In this document: positions 24,501 to 34,073 of the stretch, piece by piece
Position numbering within the stretch: position 1 is the first letter of the stretch
Layout: each line of letters begins with the position of its first letter
Assembly (NCBI GenBank): GCA_947561395.2
Contig: OX387193.1
Span: 27,894,276-27,958,275 of the forward strand
Length of the DNA stretch: 64,000 nucleotides
Source: Buxus sempervirens
Taxonomy: Eukaryota > Streptophyta > Magnoliopsida > Buxales > Buxaceae
Reading direction: 5' to 3'
Program-made: the position numbers and the translations under genes
Notes under the pieces: model-generated
Seen by the model: only the letters and a program-made list of their open reading frames with translations
Database searches by the model: none
What the model was told of the DNA's origin: nothing

Positions 24501-27500
24501 AGCACATTCAACATTATGAAAGAAATACTTACTGAAAATGTGGTCCTTTGTAAATCTCAAGTCATTATCCATACAAAGGTCAACATTATCAACTTTCCTA
24601 AATCTTGAAAAAGTTTTAGGTTTGAAGCTTTATACTCAATTCTATAAAACCTTATCTATTGGGGAATTGATTGGAAAAATAGAGAGGAAGGGCTTGGAGT
24701 ATGAAAGAACTTAGGAAGAAGATGGGGTTTGCGGTAAGTCATTTAACCTTGGCTTTATATAGTTCGGGTTTTTTGGGTTTTTCGGGCTATGAGGTGCAAA
24801 CCCAAGCCCAACCCAAACTCAAGTTCAGGCCTAAAATCAAGCCCAACCCAAACCCAAACCCAAAATAAAACCTTAGATCGGACTATTATTCGGGTTGGGT
24901 TGGGTGGGCTTAGGGCGGGCCGGGCAAAACTTACAGCTCTAATTATCAATGATCAATGTTCCGAATTCCTTTTATTTATTTGTCCATAAAATCATGTGAG
25001 AAAATTATGTTACATGAACTGCGTACACGAGAGTTTAGTAGACCTACATGATTATGAATGACGAATGATACCATGAATGAGTTCCATATACTGTGCGATA
25101 GTGAGGTATGAGGATTTGGAATCCAAAAGTCACCAATAACTCTATTAGTAAAGGTGAAGTGAAAGGGCTCGGAATCCAAAAGCCACCAACAACTCTTTGT
25201 CGGGGGTTAGGTGTGAGGCTATGAAATCTAAAAGACACTATTAACTTTTTTGATATATTGTTATAAAATATGGCGAGGGCAGTTGTGATGTCCAACAGCC
25301 CTGTTTGTAAGAAATTTATGATATGAACGCCTGGACCTTGAATTGGTTCGGCATTGATGTTAGATTGAGACTATGCTGGGTATTTGAGACAGGCTCTCAC
25401 ATGGATGTCTGAAACATCTGTTGGTGTATTATTCCTTTCCAAAAATATTGGCTCGACATTATAAACCGATCTGCTCAAAGTCCATAAAACTACAATGTAC
25501 TCGTAGAATGTTATAGATGTACAAAGAAGTCAAGGACCTAGAATCTACAACGTAAATTTCTGTTGTATAATATAAGTCCAATACACTTCACATGTATTGC
25601 ATACTTGTTGTGCATGTATTTAATTGTTTTACAAGACATGAAATATTAGAAAATATTTGTTTAGGACATTCCTACATTCTAGGTTATGTAAAATTGCATA
25701 AATACAATTACATTTTACATTCTTTAAATTTTGCTCTTGCATGTGTTTGTTTTCTTTGGATAATTCTACATGTTTGAAAGTTTCAAATGGAAACTAAGTA
25801 TGTAGAATACTATCTACTAAACATTCCTCATTAAATAATTTTAATATATATGTAGGTACTAGGTACAAATCAAGATCAAGAATGAGATTATTATGGTACC
25901 AAAATCGACATGATAAGGTGCTGAAATAAGTCTACTTAATATAGATAAGACTTACTGTTGATTGATAGGAGTTTGCTGGATTTTATTGTTCAGAGTAAAA
26001 TTGATGGGTTTATACAAGGCATACATGAATGCAAAAGGATATTTATAAGAGCTGATTTAAATCATCATGTGGGAGATGAGAGTGATGGTCATAATAGAAT
26101 GATATGGGAGAATCAGATCTCGAGTTTGCAGTGGTCTCTGACCTTGCTTCAACAAAAACCATTTTTCAAGGGAGAATTGAAAATTTATTAACTTTTAAAA
26201 GTTGATCAAATCGGAGAAAATTTGACTTCTTTCTTTTTAGGAGTGAACTTATTCCACGCAAGAATTTAGCTTCATAAAATAAGTTAATGGTGATGGATAT
26301 TTGTCTTAAAAGGTGGAAAAAAAAAAGAATGATGTACTAAAACAAACCCAACAATAAAATGATGAAAGTTGAAAGGAGAGAATTAAATAATTTTTAGGAA
26401 TAAGCTAATGAATGAGACCAGTTGGGACCTTGTAGGAGATTTGACTAATATGTAAAACGAAATGGTCAATTATATTACGACTTGAGAAAGAAGTCTTACG
26501 AGAATCTCAAGGTAGTATTCCATCTTATAGGGAAATTTGGTGGTGGAGTGATAAAGTCCAAGAAGCTATGAAGGAGTAAAACCCAAGAAAAGCTAGAAGG
26601 ATATAAAAAATCTTAAAGAAAAAAAAAACCACGAAGAAACTTAGTAAGGCTAGAAAACGTGCCTATGACAATTCGTATAATAATTAGGTACTAAAGAAGG
26701 GAATAACTTTATTTATGAACTATCAAGATTGAGAAAGGAAAACGAGAAACTTAGATCAGGTTAGATGTATAAAAAATTAAGAATCAAGAGTTTTAGTAAA
26801 AGATGAAAAGATTAAAGAAATGTGAAGGAATATATTATGAAATAATTGAATGGGGATGGTACACAGAGATCTAGATTTTGCATGGACAATAACATAAATT
26901 GAAATAAAAAAACAAATCTATATTTGTCAAGTTAAAGTTGTTGAAGTTAAAAAATGCTCTAGTCAAAATGAAATTAGAAAAAGCCTTAAGCCCAAACGGC
27001 AAACCTATAGAGATATGGAAATGCATGGAGATGTTAGCATATCTTGATTAACTAAACTATTTAATAAATTTTAAATAATAGGAAAATACCAAATGCTTAG
27101 AGGCCTCATACACTAATACCAATATATAAGAACAATAGAGATGTTCAAGAGTGTGCAAATAATCCTAGAATTAAACTAATAAGTCATAGATTGAAATTGT
27201 GAGACATAGTGATTGAATATAGATTAAGACTAATAACTAGAGTGACAAAAAACCAAATTGGATTTATGACTGGAAGGTCTACTACTTAAGCTACATTTTT
27301 ACGTAAATATAGTAGTAAATAGGAAAGTCCAGAGAAACGAAAAACTATCCACATATTCTTTTTATTGTTTTAGAAAAAGCATATGATAGGGTTCCGAGAG
27401 AACTAATTTTTTGAAATTTCTACAAAAATTTGTACCAATGAAATATATTGATGCACTATAAATATCTATGAGGGAGCCTTCACTAAAGCAAAAACTATTG

Positions 27501-30500
27501 GCGGTGAGACAACTAAGTCTTCAGTTAAGATATGTTTGCACCAAGAGTCAGCTAATAAGCTATTAGCCCTTATCTGTTCACTTGGATGAGTTGACGAGTC
27601 ATCTTCAAGACGAGGCCTCTAAGCATTTGGTATTTTAAATGCCCTTTTAATAACAATAACAATATAACTAACGAAAATATCAGAATTAACAATTTCGTTA
27701 TCCCTTTAAGCAATAAATTCAGACATCTTATATCAGAAGTACAAAAAAATGGAGAAACTAATGAAAATTTAGCACATAGGATTAAGGCCGGTTGGCTTAA
27801 GTGAAGAGGTGTTTCTAAGTTATTGTATATTAAGCATGTTCCACTTAAATTAGTTAAGGGTTAAGTCTTATAAGACAACATTAGACGAGCTATATTGTAT
27901 GATACAAAATGTTGGGTGGCAAAGAAACAATATTCAAAAGATGAGTGTTATCGAGCTGAGGATGCTAAGACGAACATGTAAAAAAACTAGAAAAGACAAT
28001 GTAAAAAACGAAGATCTCGAAAATGGTTAGGGATAGAATACATTTGTGATATCCCGATCCCATATCGAAAACGAATAAATACCCGGTAAGGTATAAAAGT
28101 TAGGGAGAACACTCTAATTAGCAAGGCGCCTTTTGAGGACAAAACTGTGCGGGCTGAAGCCCAAAGCGGACAATACCTCTCTGGGTTGGGTTGTTAAAAA
28201 TGATATCAGAGCTGGTTCCGAGTCCAGTAGTCCATGGCTGATGTGGATCCTGGAATTGCCTGTAGGAGGTGGTTGGACCAACAAGGGCGGGCCCATGAGA
28301 GGTTGGCAGGCTTCTACGGCCTGCGTTGCCCGTAGGAGGTGGTTGGACCTACGAGGGCGAGCCTATGAGAGGTTGGCAAGCTTCTACGACTACTGCACGA
28401 GGACGTGCAGCCCTGAGGGGGGAGATTGTGATATCCCAATCCCACATCGGAAACAGATGAATACCCAGTAAGGTATAAGAGTCAGTGAGAACACTCTAAC
28501 TAGCAAGGCACCTTTTGAGGACAAAACCGTGCGAGTTGAGGCCCAAAGCGGACAATACATCGCTGGATTGGGTCGTTAAAACATTAAGGATAAAATTTGG
28601 GCGAGTAGGTTAAGGTGGTTTGAACATGTAAAGCAAAGACCTAAAGATGCACCTGTAAGGTGTGATAGAATGCAAATTAAAGGGCCTAAGAGATCAAGAG
28701 GAAGATCGAAAAAGGCATGATGGAGTCAATAAAACAAGACTCACATAAACATAAATAAACTGAAGATATGACTTTTGATAAAACGGGATGGAAAGACACA
28801 ACTTGTGTTGCCAACCCACTTTGGTAGGAACTAACTTATGTTGATGATGATGATGATTTTAGCTGTTTTAATCTTGGGAAAGTTTTTATTTATTATTTAA
28901 GTTGAATTTTCATGCGATTTAATTACCCTATTTGTCTTTCTACAGGTTTTTACATATTATCGTACTCTGATTTACTTTTATTGTGCCTATTCTCAGTTTG
29001 ATTTAAATTGAATTACTCTTTATGTTTAAAATTGATTAAAGTAATGAAGATTCATGTGCTTGATTAATTCTCGTATAGAGTGGGAATTTCAGCCATAATT
29101 CAATCCAAGGAATTTACATCAATGTTATTATGCCAGATTTGGGCCATGACATCATCAATGCCAGTAATAAGAATTTTTTTTATTGTATATGGAGAAATAT
29201 TACAAAGGAAGAAAGAAAAGAGGTACAAGAAATACACAGGACCCATGAGGAATGGGAGCCAAGTGTACAGCAAACAAAGAAAGACTGAAAGCCTCAAGAA
29301 AACATCAACAATATATCAGTCAAGGAAAGTAACTGGAGACAAATCACGTAAAACATCAATAGCTGGAAAGGATCTGAAGTCCTCCTTAATGCAGACCCAT
29401 GAGGAAGCCAAGACTTTAATATCATCAAGGACCCACTAATTGTGTAACACTCCTCCCTCAATATACATTGATTCCGGGCTAACCAAACCTTCCAAATCAT
29501 TGCAGAAAAGGTCCCATGGTACAACAGTTTGCCTTTCTTTTTGAGGAAGGGAAATCTCCACTTTTTCACAAAATCAGTAAGATTCCAAGGCAAGACCTAG
29601 CTTAGCCCCAATACTAAGAATTTCAACCTTGAAAATAACTCCTCTTGAATATAGGAAGTCAATTAATCAATGATTTTGGTCCCAGTACAGAGAATTTCAA
29701 CCTTGAAAATGTCTCCACATGAATATTAAATCCATCCATAAATTGAAACCTAAAGTTCAAAAAAAAAAAAAAAGGTATAGACACATAGCTACCTTCAGCA
29801 TAAACCTATTGCTATCACAAACCCACTGGTCTTTCTAAATATTTCCTTCACCCTAGTTAGCATGCCCTTGTATATGTCTTTAACAATCTCAATGTATTTG
29901 ATTGGTAATCCTTTTCTCCCAAAACCTAATAAATTAACTCTCTAAGGACTATCATATGAGTTCTCTTGGTCATTTAACTCGCTAAAATTTTTCACTATCC
30001 AATATTCTTAATATTGGTACAATGAGAATGCTGTTCTCAAACTTCCGTCAAATTATTTGTTCAACTACAAGACACCAATCTCTCCCATGCACTTCTCCAC
30101 TTTAATTGAAATAACCGAATTCTGAAGCCTTTACAATACCAGTTGATGGTAATGGATATTTAGATTAGGAGATGGATGTAAAGAAAACATATTAAGAATA
30201 ACTGAAAAATAAATAGTTGAACCTACAAGGAGAAAATTTAATGAACTTTAAACATAAACTAATGAAAGAGATAACATAAGATCCAGAAACAAATCCTAAA
30301 AAAATATGGTATGAAATAGCCAATTGCATTAGAAGAGTATGGTAAGATGACTTAGGAAATCTAGAGGTAAAATTATGCCCACAAAAGAAACTTAGTAATA
30401 GAGATATAACAGGTTTTTAAAGAGAAATACTGTTTTTTTTATACTCAGAAAAAAAAAGGGAAAAGTTTTCGGAAAAAAAAATATATACGTGTTAAAAATT

Positions 30501-33465
30501 ATAGCAATGCTACATTAAGAGAAAAAAAAATATGAAGCTAAGGAGAGACAAGATGTTGGAAAGGATTTTTTTTTATTGGCAATAATAGGATATGCATTAA
30601 TTAAAAAAGTAAGTCAGGGAACATGTACACCAAAAATATACAAAAAAGGGGAAAAACACAAAGTACTAGAGGTCCCTAAAATCCTTGCACATTACAACAT
30701 CCTGTAGGAGTAATCTGTTACTAGGATCCCTAGATGATTCCCACAGAAAATACAGCCAAGAGAGGACTCGAACAGTGCCCGTGTAGATCTGAATTTGTCA
30801 TAAAAAATTCTTCTGTTCCTTTCTTTCCATAAGGTCCATACAATTGCAGCCGGTGCCAAGTTCCACATCACCTGAATCCGAGATGCACCTTTGCTTCTCT
30901 TCCATGAGAGGAAAACTTGAATTAAATCTTTGGGTTGAACCCACACCACACCAAATCTCTCTAGGAAAGCATTCCAAATCTCATGTGCCACACTAAAATG
31001 CACTAGTAAATGATTTGTTGTGTGCTCCAATCTAAAATGCTAATATATTGATAGATTAATTTCTTGCATAAGTTTGTTTATTTTTTATTAAACTTGTTCA
31101 GTTATTCAAAGACTTCAACTTGTTTCAGAAGTTGATCTTTATGATTTTTAATTATTAAATAAATGATAGACTTTGACAATATTTGTGAATATTTTCCCAT
31201 TCTTTTGTGACAAATATCCAACCTAGGATAGTTTTTGAAGTATAACCTGGTGCTTATCCAGACTGGCCGAACTGTACTGGTACTGGTCAAGAATTGTCAG
31301 TATATTGGAGGTACAGAAGATTTTACAACCACCTTTGAATCGCCTGTACATAATAACTGGAAAGGCCATATATTTAAAATCATCCATACAGGATTTTTGC
31401 ATTTCCTTCCCATTTTAAAAGCTCTCTTTTTCAATTAGAAGCTTAGATACATGCAAAATAATTAAGATTCAATACGTTCAACTAGTTTTGGTTGGTAGAG
31501 GCGGAAAAATCCACACTATAGCTTATTTTTTAGGATTATATTAATGCTAATGCAGTTTTGTGTTTAAATGGTGCTGAAAAAGGACCCTTCATTTAACATG
31601 ATAGTAAACTTATTCTCATCTGATTAATCAGAAACGCATGTGGATGTTGACGTGGGGATATTTCTCAAGTTTGAATTTGCTTAATTATTCTTAAATCCTA
31701 AAATCCACTTTGTGGTTGAAGTTGTTCAAAAATGTGCATATACTCTTCACGCGCATCAGTCTTAGCCCCTAAAATTCAAACTTATATTAATATATATTTA
31801 TGTAAATATATAAACAAATACATACAAGCATATACATACACATATACATACATATATTTACATATACATATAAATGCATCTTACTTGTACTGATCAAAGG
31901 TATAAAACCAGTAATACTACCTAACTGAGCCAAAGCGACACATCAACCAACATTATATGAGTTCTCAAATCAAAGCAAAGTCTAATCACAAAATCTAGGC
32001 CATTTGGTGAGCTGATATCTTTAGGGTGGTAAAACACAACTACCCAAGAAAAACTTTACAAATGGATAATTAAGAACTGATCAAGTCATTTTTATGGTTC
32101 TTAGATTACAGATCAAATAAGTTTGTGGGTGAGAATATTTTACGAAGCAACAACCAGTAACTTGATAATCAACAAGTCCTTACATGCACTTCATGAAAAG
32201 AACCCAATGAATTGTATACCATGCTTCCACACATATAATCATTCCATAGAGAATAAGATAACAGATAACTTCTCGAACAAGGATAATTACCTTTAAAACA
32301 TCTTGCTGTGGAGAAGAAGACAAAACTGTTGACAGAAGCTCAATACTGTTCCGTGCCACATCAAATGCTTCCTTTACTTGCTCACCTGAAAGGGTTTGCC
32401 TCGGAATTTCATGGTGAATATGTTGAGGTAGACTAGTATCTGATTCTGACTCCAAGACTGACCGAGGAGGAGTAAATACAGGAGCCAAACTCTCATCATC
32501 ACGCCCAGGAAACCGAATACCTCTAGACTTTAAACTCTAGAACAAAAAGGGGCAACAAAAGAAAAAAAGAAAAAGAAAATAATCAGACAAACAAAAGCCC
32601 CAGAACTATGTATGTGTCATAAGAAAAAACTTTTGCATAACCAAAATCACATAGTGATATTTCAAGTTGAACCCATTTCTTCAATCAGAGTATGCCTTTC
32701 AGACCTTTAGTCTGATGAAAAGAAAGTTTGAATTACCATATATTTACCCTTCTCAAAAAAACAATTTAAAGGACCTTCATCCAAAATAAATATAACTTTA
32801 TTATCATTTCTTCTTTGGAAAAAATTTCAAATGCTTCATAAACTAATTCCTTCTGCATCCACAAGAAAGAAGGAAAACAAGTTGCACCTGAAATAACCAA
32901 ACAAAATACTAAGTGTCATATAATTCAAACAAGACTGTAGAAATACCTTGTATGTTTCTTCATAAACGGGCAAATACCGGAGATCATTGGCTGATTCACC
33001 CCATGCTTCAATAAGAACAAGTGCCTTGTTGCGATTGTTAACAACAGTCTGAGGATCATCAATCAGTTTCACCATCTCATCAAGAACACGCTCTGCAGCA
33101 ACCTCCGAGAACGCCTTTTCACAGTTCTTCACAATAGTCTCCAGCAAAACCAGGGCCATGTACTGAACCCTAGGGTTCTTCAACATAATCCGCTTCTTAA
33201 TTCCACGAATCAACTCAATACTGTTTATCTTCTCATTGTTGATCATATCACATATATCAAGATTAGTGGCCCAATCAGGCTCCTCCAACGTCTCAGAAGT
33301 CGCTTCCTCAACGATCTTCTCCGTCTGGTTTGGTCCCTGGAACAGCTCCTTCATCTTGAAGCTCATAGAACTCATACCAGCTGTCATCTTCCTTCCAACC
33401 TCGGCTCCCCCAATCTTCAGTCTTTCCCCAAAAGCATTAACCTTGTCCATCAAATTGTCACTCAT
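13652..33465 (-). CDS. TOL1: TOM1-like VHS-GAT protein (TOL1-type), complete gene with an 18.2 kb intron
   Basis: Ubiquitin-binding adaptor of the TOL family, which replaces ESCRT-0 in plants and hands ubiquitinated plasma-membrane proteins (for example auxin carriers) to the endosomal sorting pathway. Coding exons join 33465-32947, 32536-32291 and 14074-13652 (519+246+423 nt), giving 395 residues; Arabidopsis TOL1 has about 400. All splice sites are GT-AG and all junctions are phase 0. Order and similarity are continuous: VHS, then the start of GAT in exon 2, then the rest of GAT in exon 3 (...SSSPQQDVLK|DDLTTTLVQQCRQS). The intron between the last two exons spans 32290-14075, 18,216 bp, and is full of transposons. 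No stop or frameshift is seen in any exon. The gene join is an inference from family similarity and phase; a transcript would prove it. Confidence 0.88.
14075..16860 (-). other. TOL1-like giant intron, 3' part
   Basis: Intron sequence with no gene that I recognise. It includes pyrimidine- or purine-rich tracts at 14,690-14,790 and 15,110-15,210 and the TA microsatellite listed separately. Short open frames at 14,660-15,260 on both strands arise from these tracts. Confidence 0.5.
15452..15501. repeat. (TA)n microsatellite
   Basis: About 25 uninterrupted AT/TA units. Confidence 0.95.
16880..17085. repeat. 103-bp tandem duplication
   Basis: Two nearly identical copies. The first starts near 16,881 and the second near 16,984, each beginning TCCGCRAAATGTTGCC and containing a GAAATATAGAGAGAAAAAG core. 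Around them are words of the type CGAAATTTCGNCGAAATTT that look like remnants of a dispersed repeat. Confidence 0.85.
17110..21092 (-). other. TOL1-like giant intron, middle part A
   Basis: AT-rich, no recognised gene. Around 18,050-18,480 a theme of TTTCCCTAAAAATTTTATTAAA and related words recurs four or five times with GGGGT interludes, which looks like a decayed repeat. Open frames here are short and without similarity. Confidence 0.4.
21093..21990. mobile_element. Candidate non-autonomous element with a CAC/CAA-rich core
   Basis: The left edge (TGTTGTGTTTGACAAAAGGAATT) and the reverse complement of the right edge (GTGTGCCTGACACAGAATT) look like degenerate inverted ends. Between them, 21,340-21,780 is about 440 bp of imperfect CAC/CCA/ACA triplets. 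The triplet tract creates spurious open frames on both strands, such as poly-His/Pro and poly-Val/Gly. No clear target duplication was found. Confidence 0.4.
22260..23570 (-). mobile_element. L1-type LINE remnant (RT palm and zf-RVT)
   Basis: Minus-strand translation, with frameshifts, gives an RT segment VNGVPSLSHLQFADATL followed by the usual spacing to VISGLQKN and an F-W-YFGLRVGN block. Further 3' it gives the zf-RVT-like region VFMWTAEKDKILT and NEESAAHRLL. The normal FADD box reads FADA, so a catalytic aspartate is lost. The 5' part (endonuclease, ORF1) is absent. Confidence 0.7.
23571..24184 (-). other. Intron segment with GATAC/GTATC-rich repeat remnant
   Basis: From 23,575 to 23,725, words such as CTGATACATATTGGTACTGG and GATACGTATCGGCTTATTGG resemble a dispersed plant repeat. 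The rest is AT-rich with no gene. Confidence 0.4.
24193..24941. mobile_element. hAT-type non-autonomous transposon, 749 bp
   Basis: Both ends are the perfect terminal inverted repeat TAGAGCTGTAAG. The element is flanked by the identical 8-bp duplication ATTATCAA at 24185-24192 and 24942-24949. Both features fit the hAT superfamily (TIR of the YAGRGNTG type). The subterminal regions are packed with GGGTTGGGTT/AACCCAACCC words. There is no transposase, so it needs one in trans. Confidence 0.88.
24950..25934 (-). other. TOL1-like giant intron, middle part B
   Basis: No gene recognised. At 25,100-25,245 three related lines (GAATCCAAAAGTCACCAATAAC, GAATCCAAAAGCCACCAACAAC, GAAATCTAAAAGACACTATTAAC) form a degenerate tandem repeat of about 60 bp. 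Confidence 0.45.
28045..28580 (+). mobile_element. TRIM retroelement with two 154-bp LTRs
   Basis: Complete terminal-repeat retrotransposon in miniature. LTRs at 28045-28198 and 28427-28580 are both 154 bp, start TGTGATATCCC and end GTTAAA. They differ at about 20 positions by my count, mostly transitions. The PBS TGATATCAGAGC at 28201-28212 is one base off the initiator-Met tRNA complement. A purine tract GAGGGGGGAGA at 28415-28425 precedes the 3' LTR. The target duplication ACATT lies at 28040-28044 and 28581-28585. There is no gag or pol; an open frame across it is chance. Confidence 0.93.
28260..28388 (+). repeat. Tandem duplication inside the TRIM
   Basis: Two copies of about 59 bp, each starting GCCYGTAGGAGGTGGTTGG and ending GGCTTCTACG or AGCTTCTACG, spaced about 68 bp apart. 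Confidence 0.85.
28858..29167 (-). other. TOL1-like giant intron, middle part C
   Basis: AT-rich intron sequence between the RTE 3' end and the next LINE insertion; nothing recognised. Confidence 0.5.
29177..29614 (-). mobile_element. 5'-truncated L1-type LINE 3' end
   Basis: In minus orientation it ends in GTAATATTTCTCCATATACAAT followed by an A-tract (T-run on + at 29,174-29,180), a plant L1 3'UTR style. The coding relic WKVWLARNQCILREE fits the tail of plant L1 RT ORFs. A 9-bp direct repeat TAAGAATTT flanks it at 29168-29176 and 29615-29623, consistent with target-primed insertion. Confidence 0.65.
29624..30139 (-). other. TOL1-like giant intron, middle part D
   Basis: No gene. The line GAATTTCAACCTTGAAAA occurs twice about 69 bp apart (near 29,618 and 29,687), a small direct duplication. 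A poly-A run lies near 29,760. Confidence 0.45.
30140..30400 (+). mobile_element. Small RTE-like LINE fragment
   Basis: Aligns by eye with 26,285-26,520 of the longer RTE copy: GATGGTAATGGATATTTAGA versus GATGGTGATGGATATTTGTC, then the AATTTAATGAACTTT and TAAACTAATGAA equivalents. No open frame survives. Confidence 0.5.
30571..31035 (-). mobile_element. 5'-truncated L1-type LINE 3' end with intact tail ORF
   Basis: A minus-strand open segment of about 112 codons reads EHTTNHLLVHFSVAHEIWNA, then LERFGVVWVQP and VMWNLAPAAIVWTLWKERNRR. This is the zf-RVT/C-terminal tail of plant L1 RT proteins. The 3'UTR ends CCTATTATTGCCAATAAAAA (minus). It is a relic, not a host gene. Confidence 0.75.
31036..32290 (-). 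other. TOL1-like giant intron, 5' part
   Basis: AT-rich with an ATAC/ATAT-rich simple repeat at 31,780-31,875. No gene recognised. It ends at the donor GTAATT adjoining exon 2. Confidence 0.5.
32291..32536 (-). CDS. TOL1: TOL1-like coding exon 2: linker and start of GAT
   Basis: Encodes 82 residues, starting SLKSRGIRFPGRDDESLAPVF after acceptor CTAG at 32540-32537. A proline/serine linker with SLPQHIHHE leads into GAT helix 1, EQVKEAFDVARNSIELLSTV. It ends DVLK at donor GTAATT (32290-32285). Confidence 0.92.
32947..33465 (-). CDS. TOL1: TOL1-like coding exon 1: VHS domain
   Basis: Encodes 173 residues from ATG 33465. The start MSDNLMDKVNAFGERLK is the TOL1-type N-terminus, followed by SSMSFKMKELFQGPNQTEKIV. 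The VHS domain covers about residues 50-173, with EEPDWATNLDICDMIN, IKKRIMLKNPRVQYMALVL, ETIVKNCEKAFSEVA and NRNKALVLIEAWGES. An upstream in-frame ATG at 33528 exists, but the sequence before MSDN is not family-like. It ends ETYK at donor GTATTT (32946). Confidence 0.92.
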
Positions 33466-34073
33466 CTTCAAAAAGTCTACTCCAAAATTCTTTCCCTCAA
33501 CAAACCAAAACCTAATCAAAGATCCCAACTACTCCTCCCCTAAAATTAGGCCCGAATTCTAGGGTTTCAACTTTCAATATAAGAATACCTGGTCAAATCA
33601 CGAAATACAAACGCTCAGACTTGAAAAAAAAATTTCCGGAAAATTCCCACGAAAACCAAAAATTTCACCCAAAATTTGTTGAAAATCACGTAAAAATTTC
33701 TAGGGTGAACGTTACACAAACAGATCTTCAGAAGTATTTAACACGCTTGATTGATCAAACAAATGTTTAACAACAACAAAGAATCACAATCAGATAATCG
33801 AGAGAGAGATAAAATCATGAAAAATTAAAAATGAAAAGATGTTCTTTCGCCTGAGTACCTTGTAATTGAAGGTGAGATTGTGCGCTGCGACGGCGACAAT
33901 GACGACGACGCGGGACTCTGTTCTGTTCTTCCCTGGAATTGCAGTGCCGAATTACCGGTTACTTACTCCAATAAGGAAAAGATACTCTGGTCCGTCTCTC
34001 CAGTTTTAGGTTACTAGGAGATATGATTCTTCTGCCACGTTGAAAACGTTGACTAGATCGCCCCCTGACGAAG
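33466..34073 (-). promoter_or_regulatory. TOL1-like 5'UTR and promoter
   Basis: Upstream of ATG 33465. A minus-strand donor AAG|GTACTC near 33,859-33,858 and an acceptor ATTTTAG|GGGAGG near 33,540 suggest a 5'UTR intron of about 320 bp. The leader exon would lie around 33,860-33,960, with GACGGCGACAATGACGACGA-type CG-rich sequence. A TIR transposon starts only about 100-200 bp further upstream, so the core promoter is short or overlaps it. Confidence 0.45.

Larger units (their letters stand above)
25935..28857 (+). mobile_element. RTE-like LINE, decayed, interrupted by a TRIM
   Basis: Antisense to the host gene. Endonuclease residue pattern RIFIRADLNHHVGDESDGHN lies near 26,030-26,090. Reverse transcriptase pieces include EKAYDRVPREL at about 27,375. 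The C-terminal block RLRWFEHVKQRPKDAPVR lies at 28,608-28,662, followed by GPKRSRGRSKKA. The 3' end is a TGATGATGATGATGA tract at 28,838-28,855, as expected for RTE elements. Many stops and frameshifts are present. A 536-bp TRIM at 28,045-28,580 interrupts the RT C-terminal region. Confidence 0.8.

Noticed and set aside
28133-28471. 112-codon open frame across the TRIM
   Set aside because: It runs through both LTR and PBS/PPT positions and has no similarity; it is chance reading of a non-coding element.
13652-33465. Two separate genes (a VHS protein and a GAT-tail protein)
   Set aside because: Same strand, right order, matching phase-0 splice sites and continuous TOL1-like protein support a single gene. 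The exon 3 piece has no start codon fitting the family.
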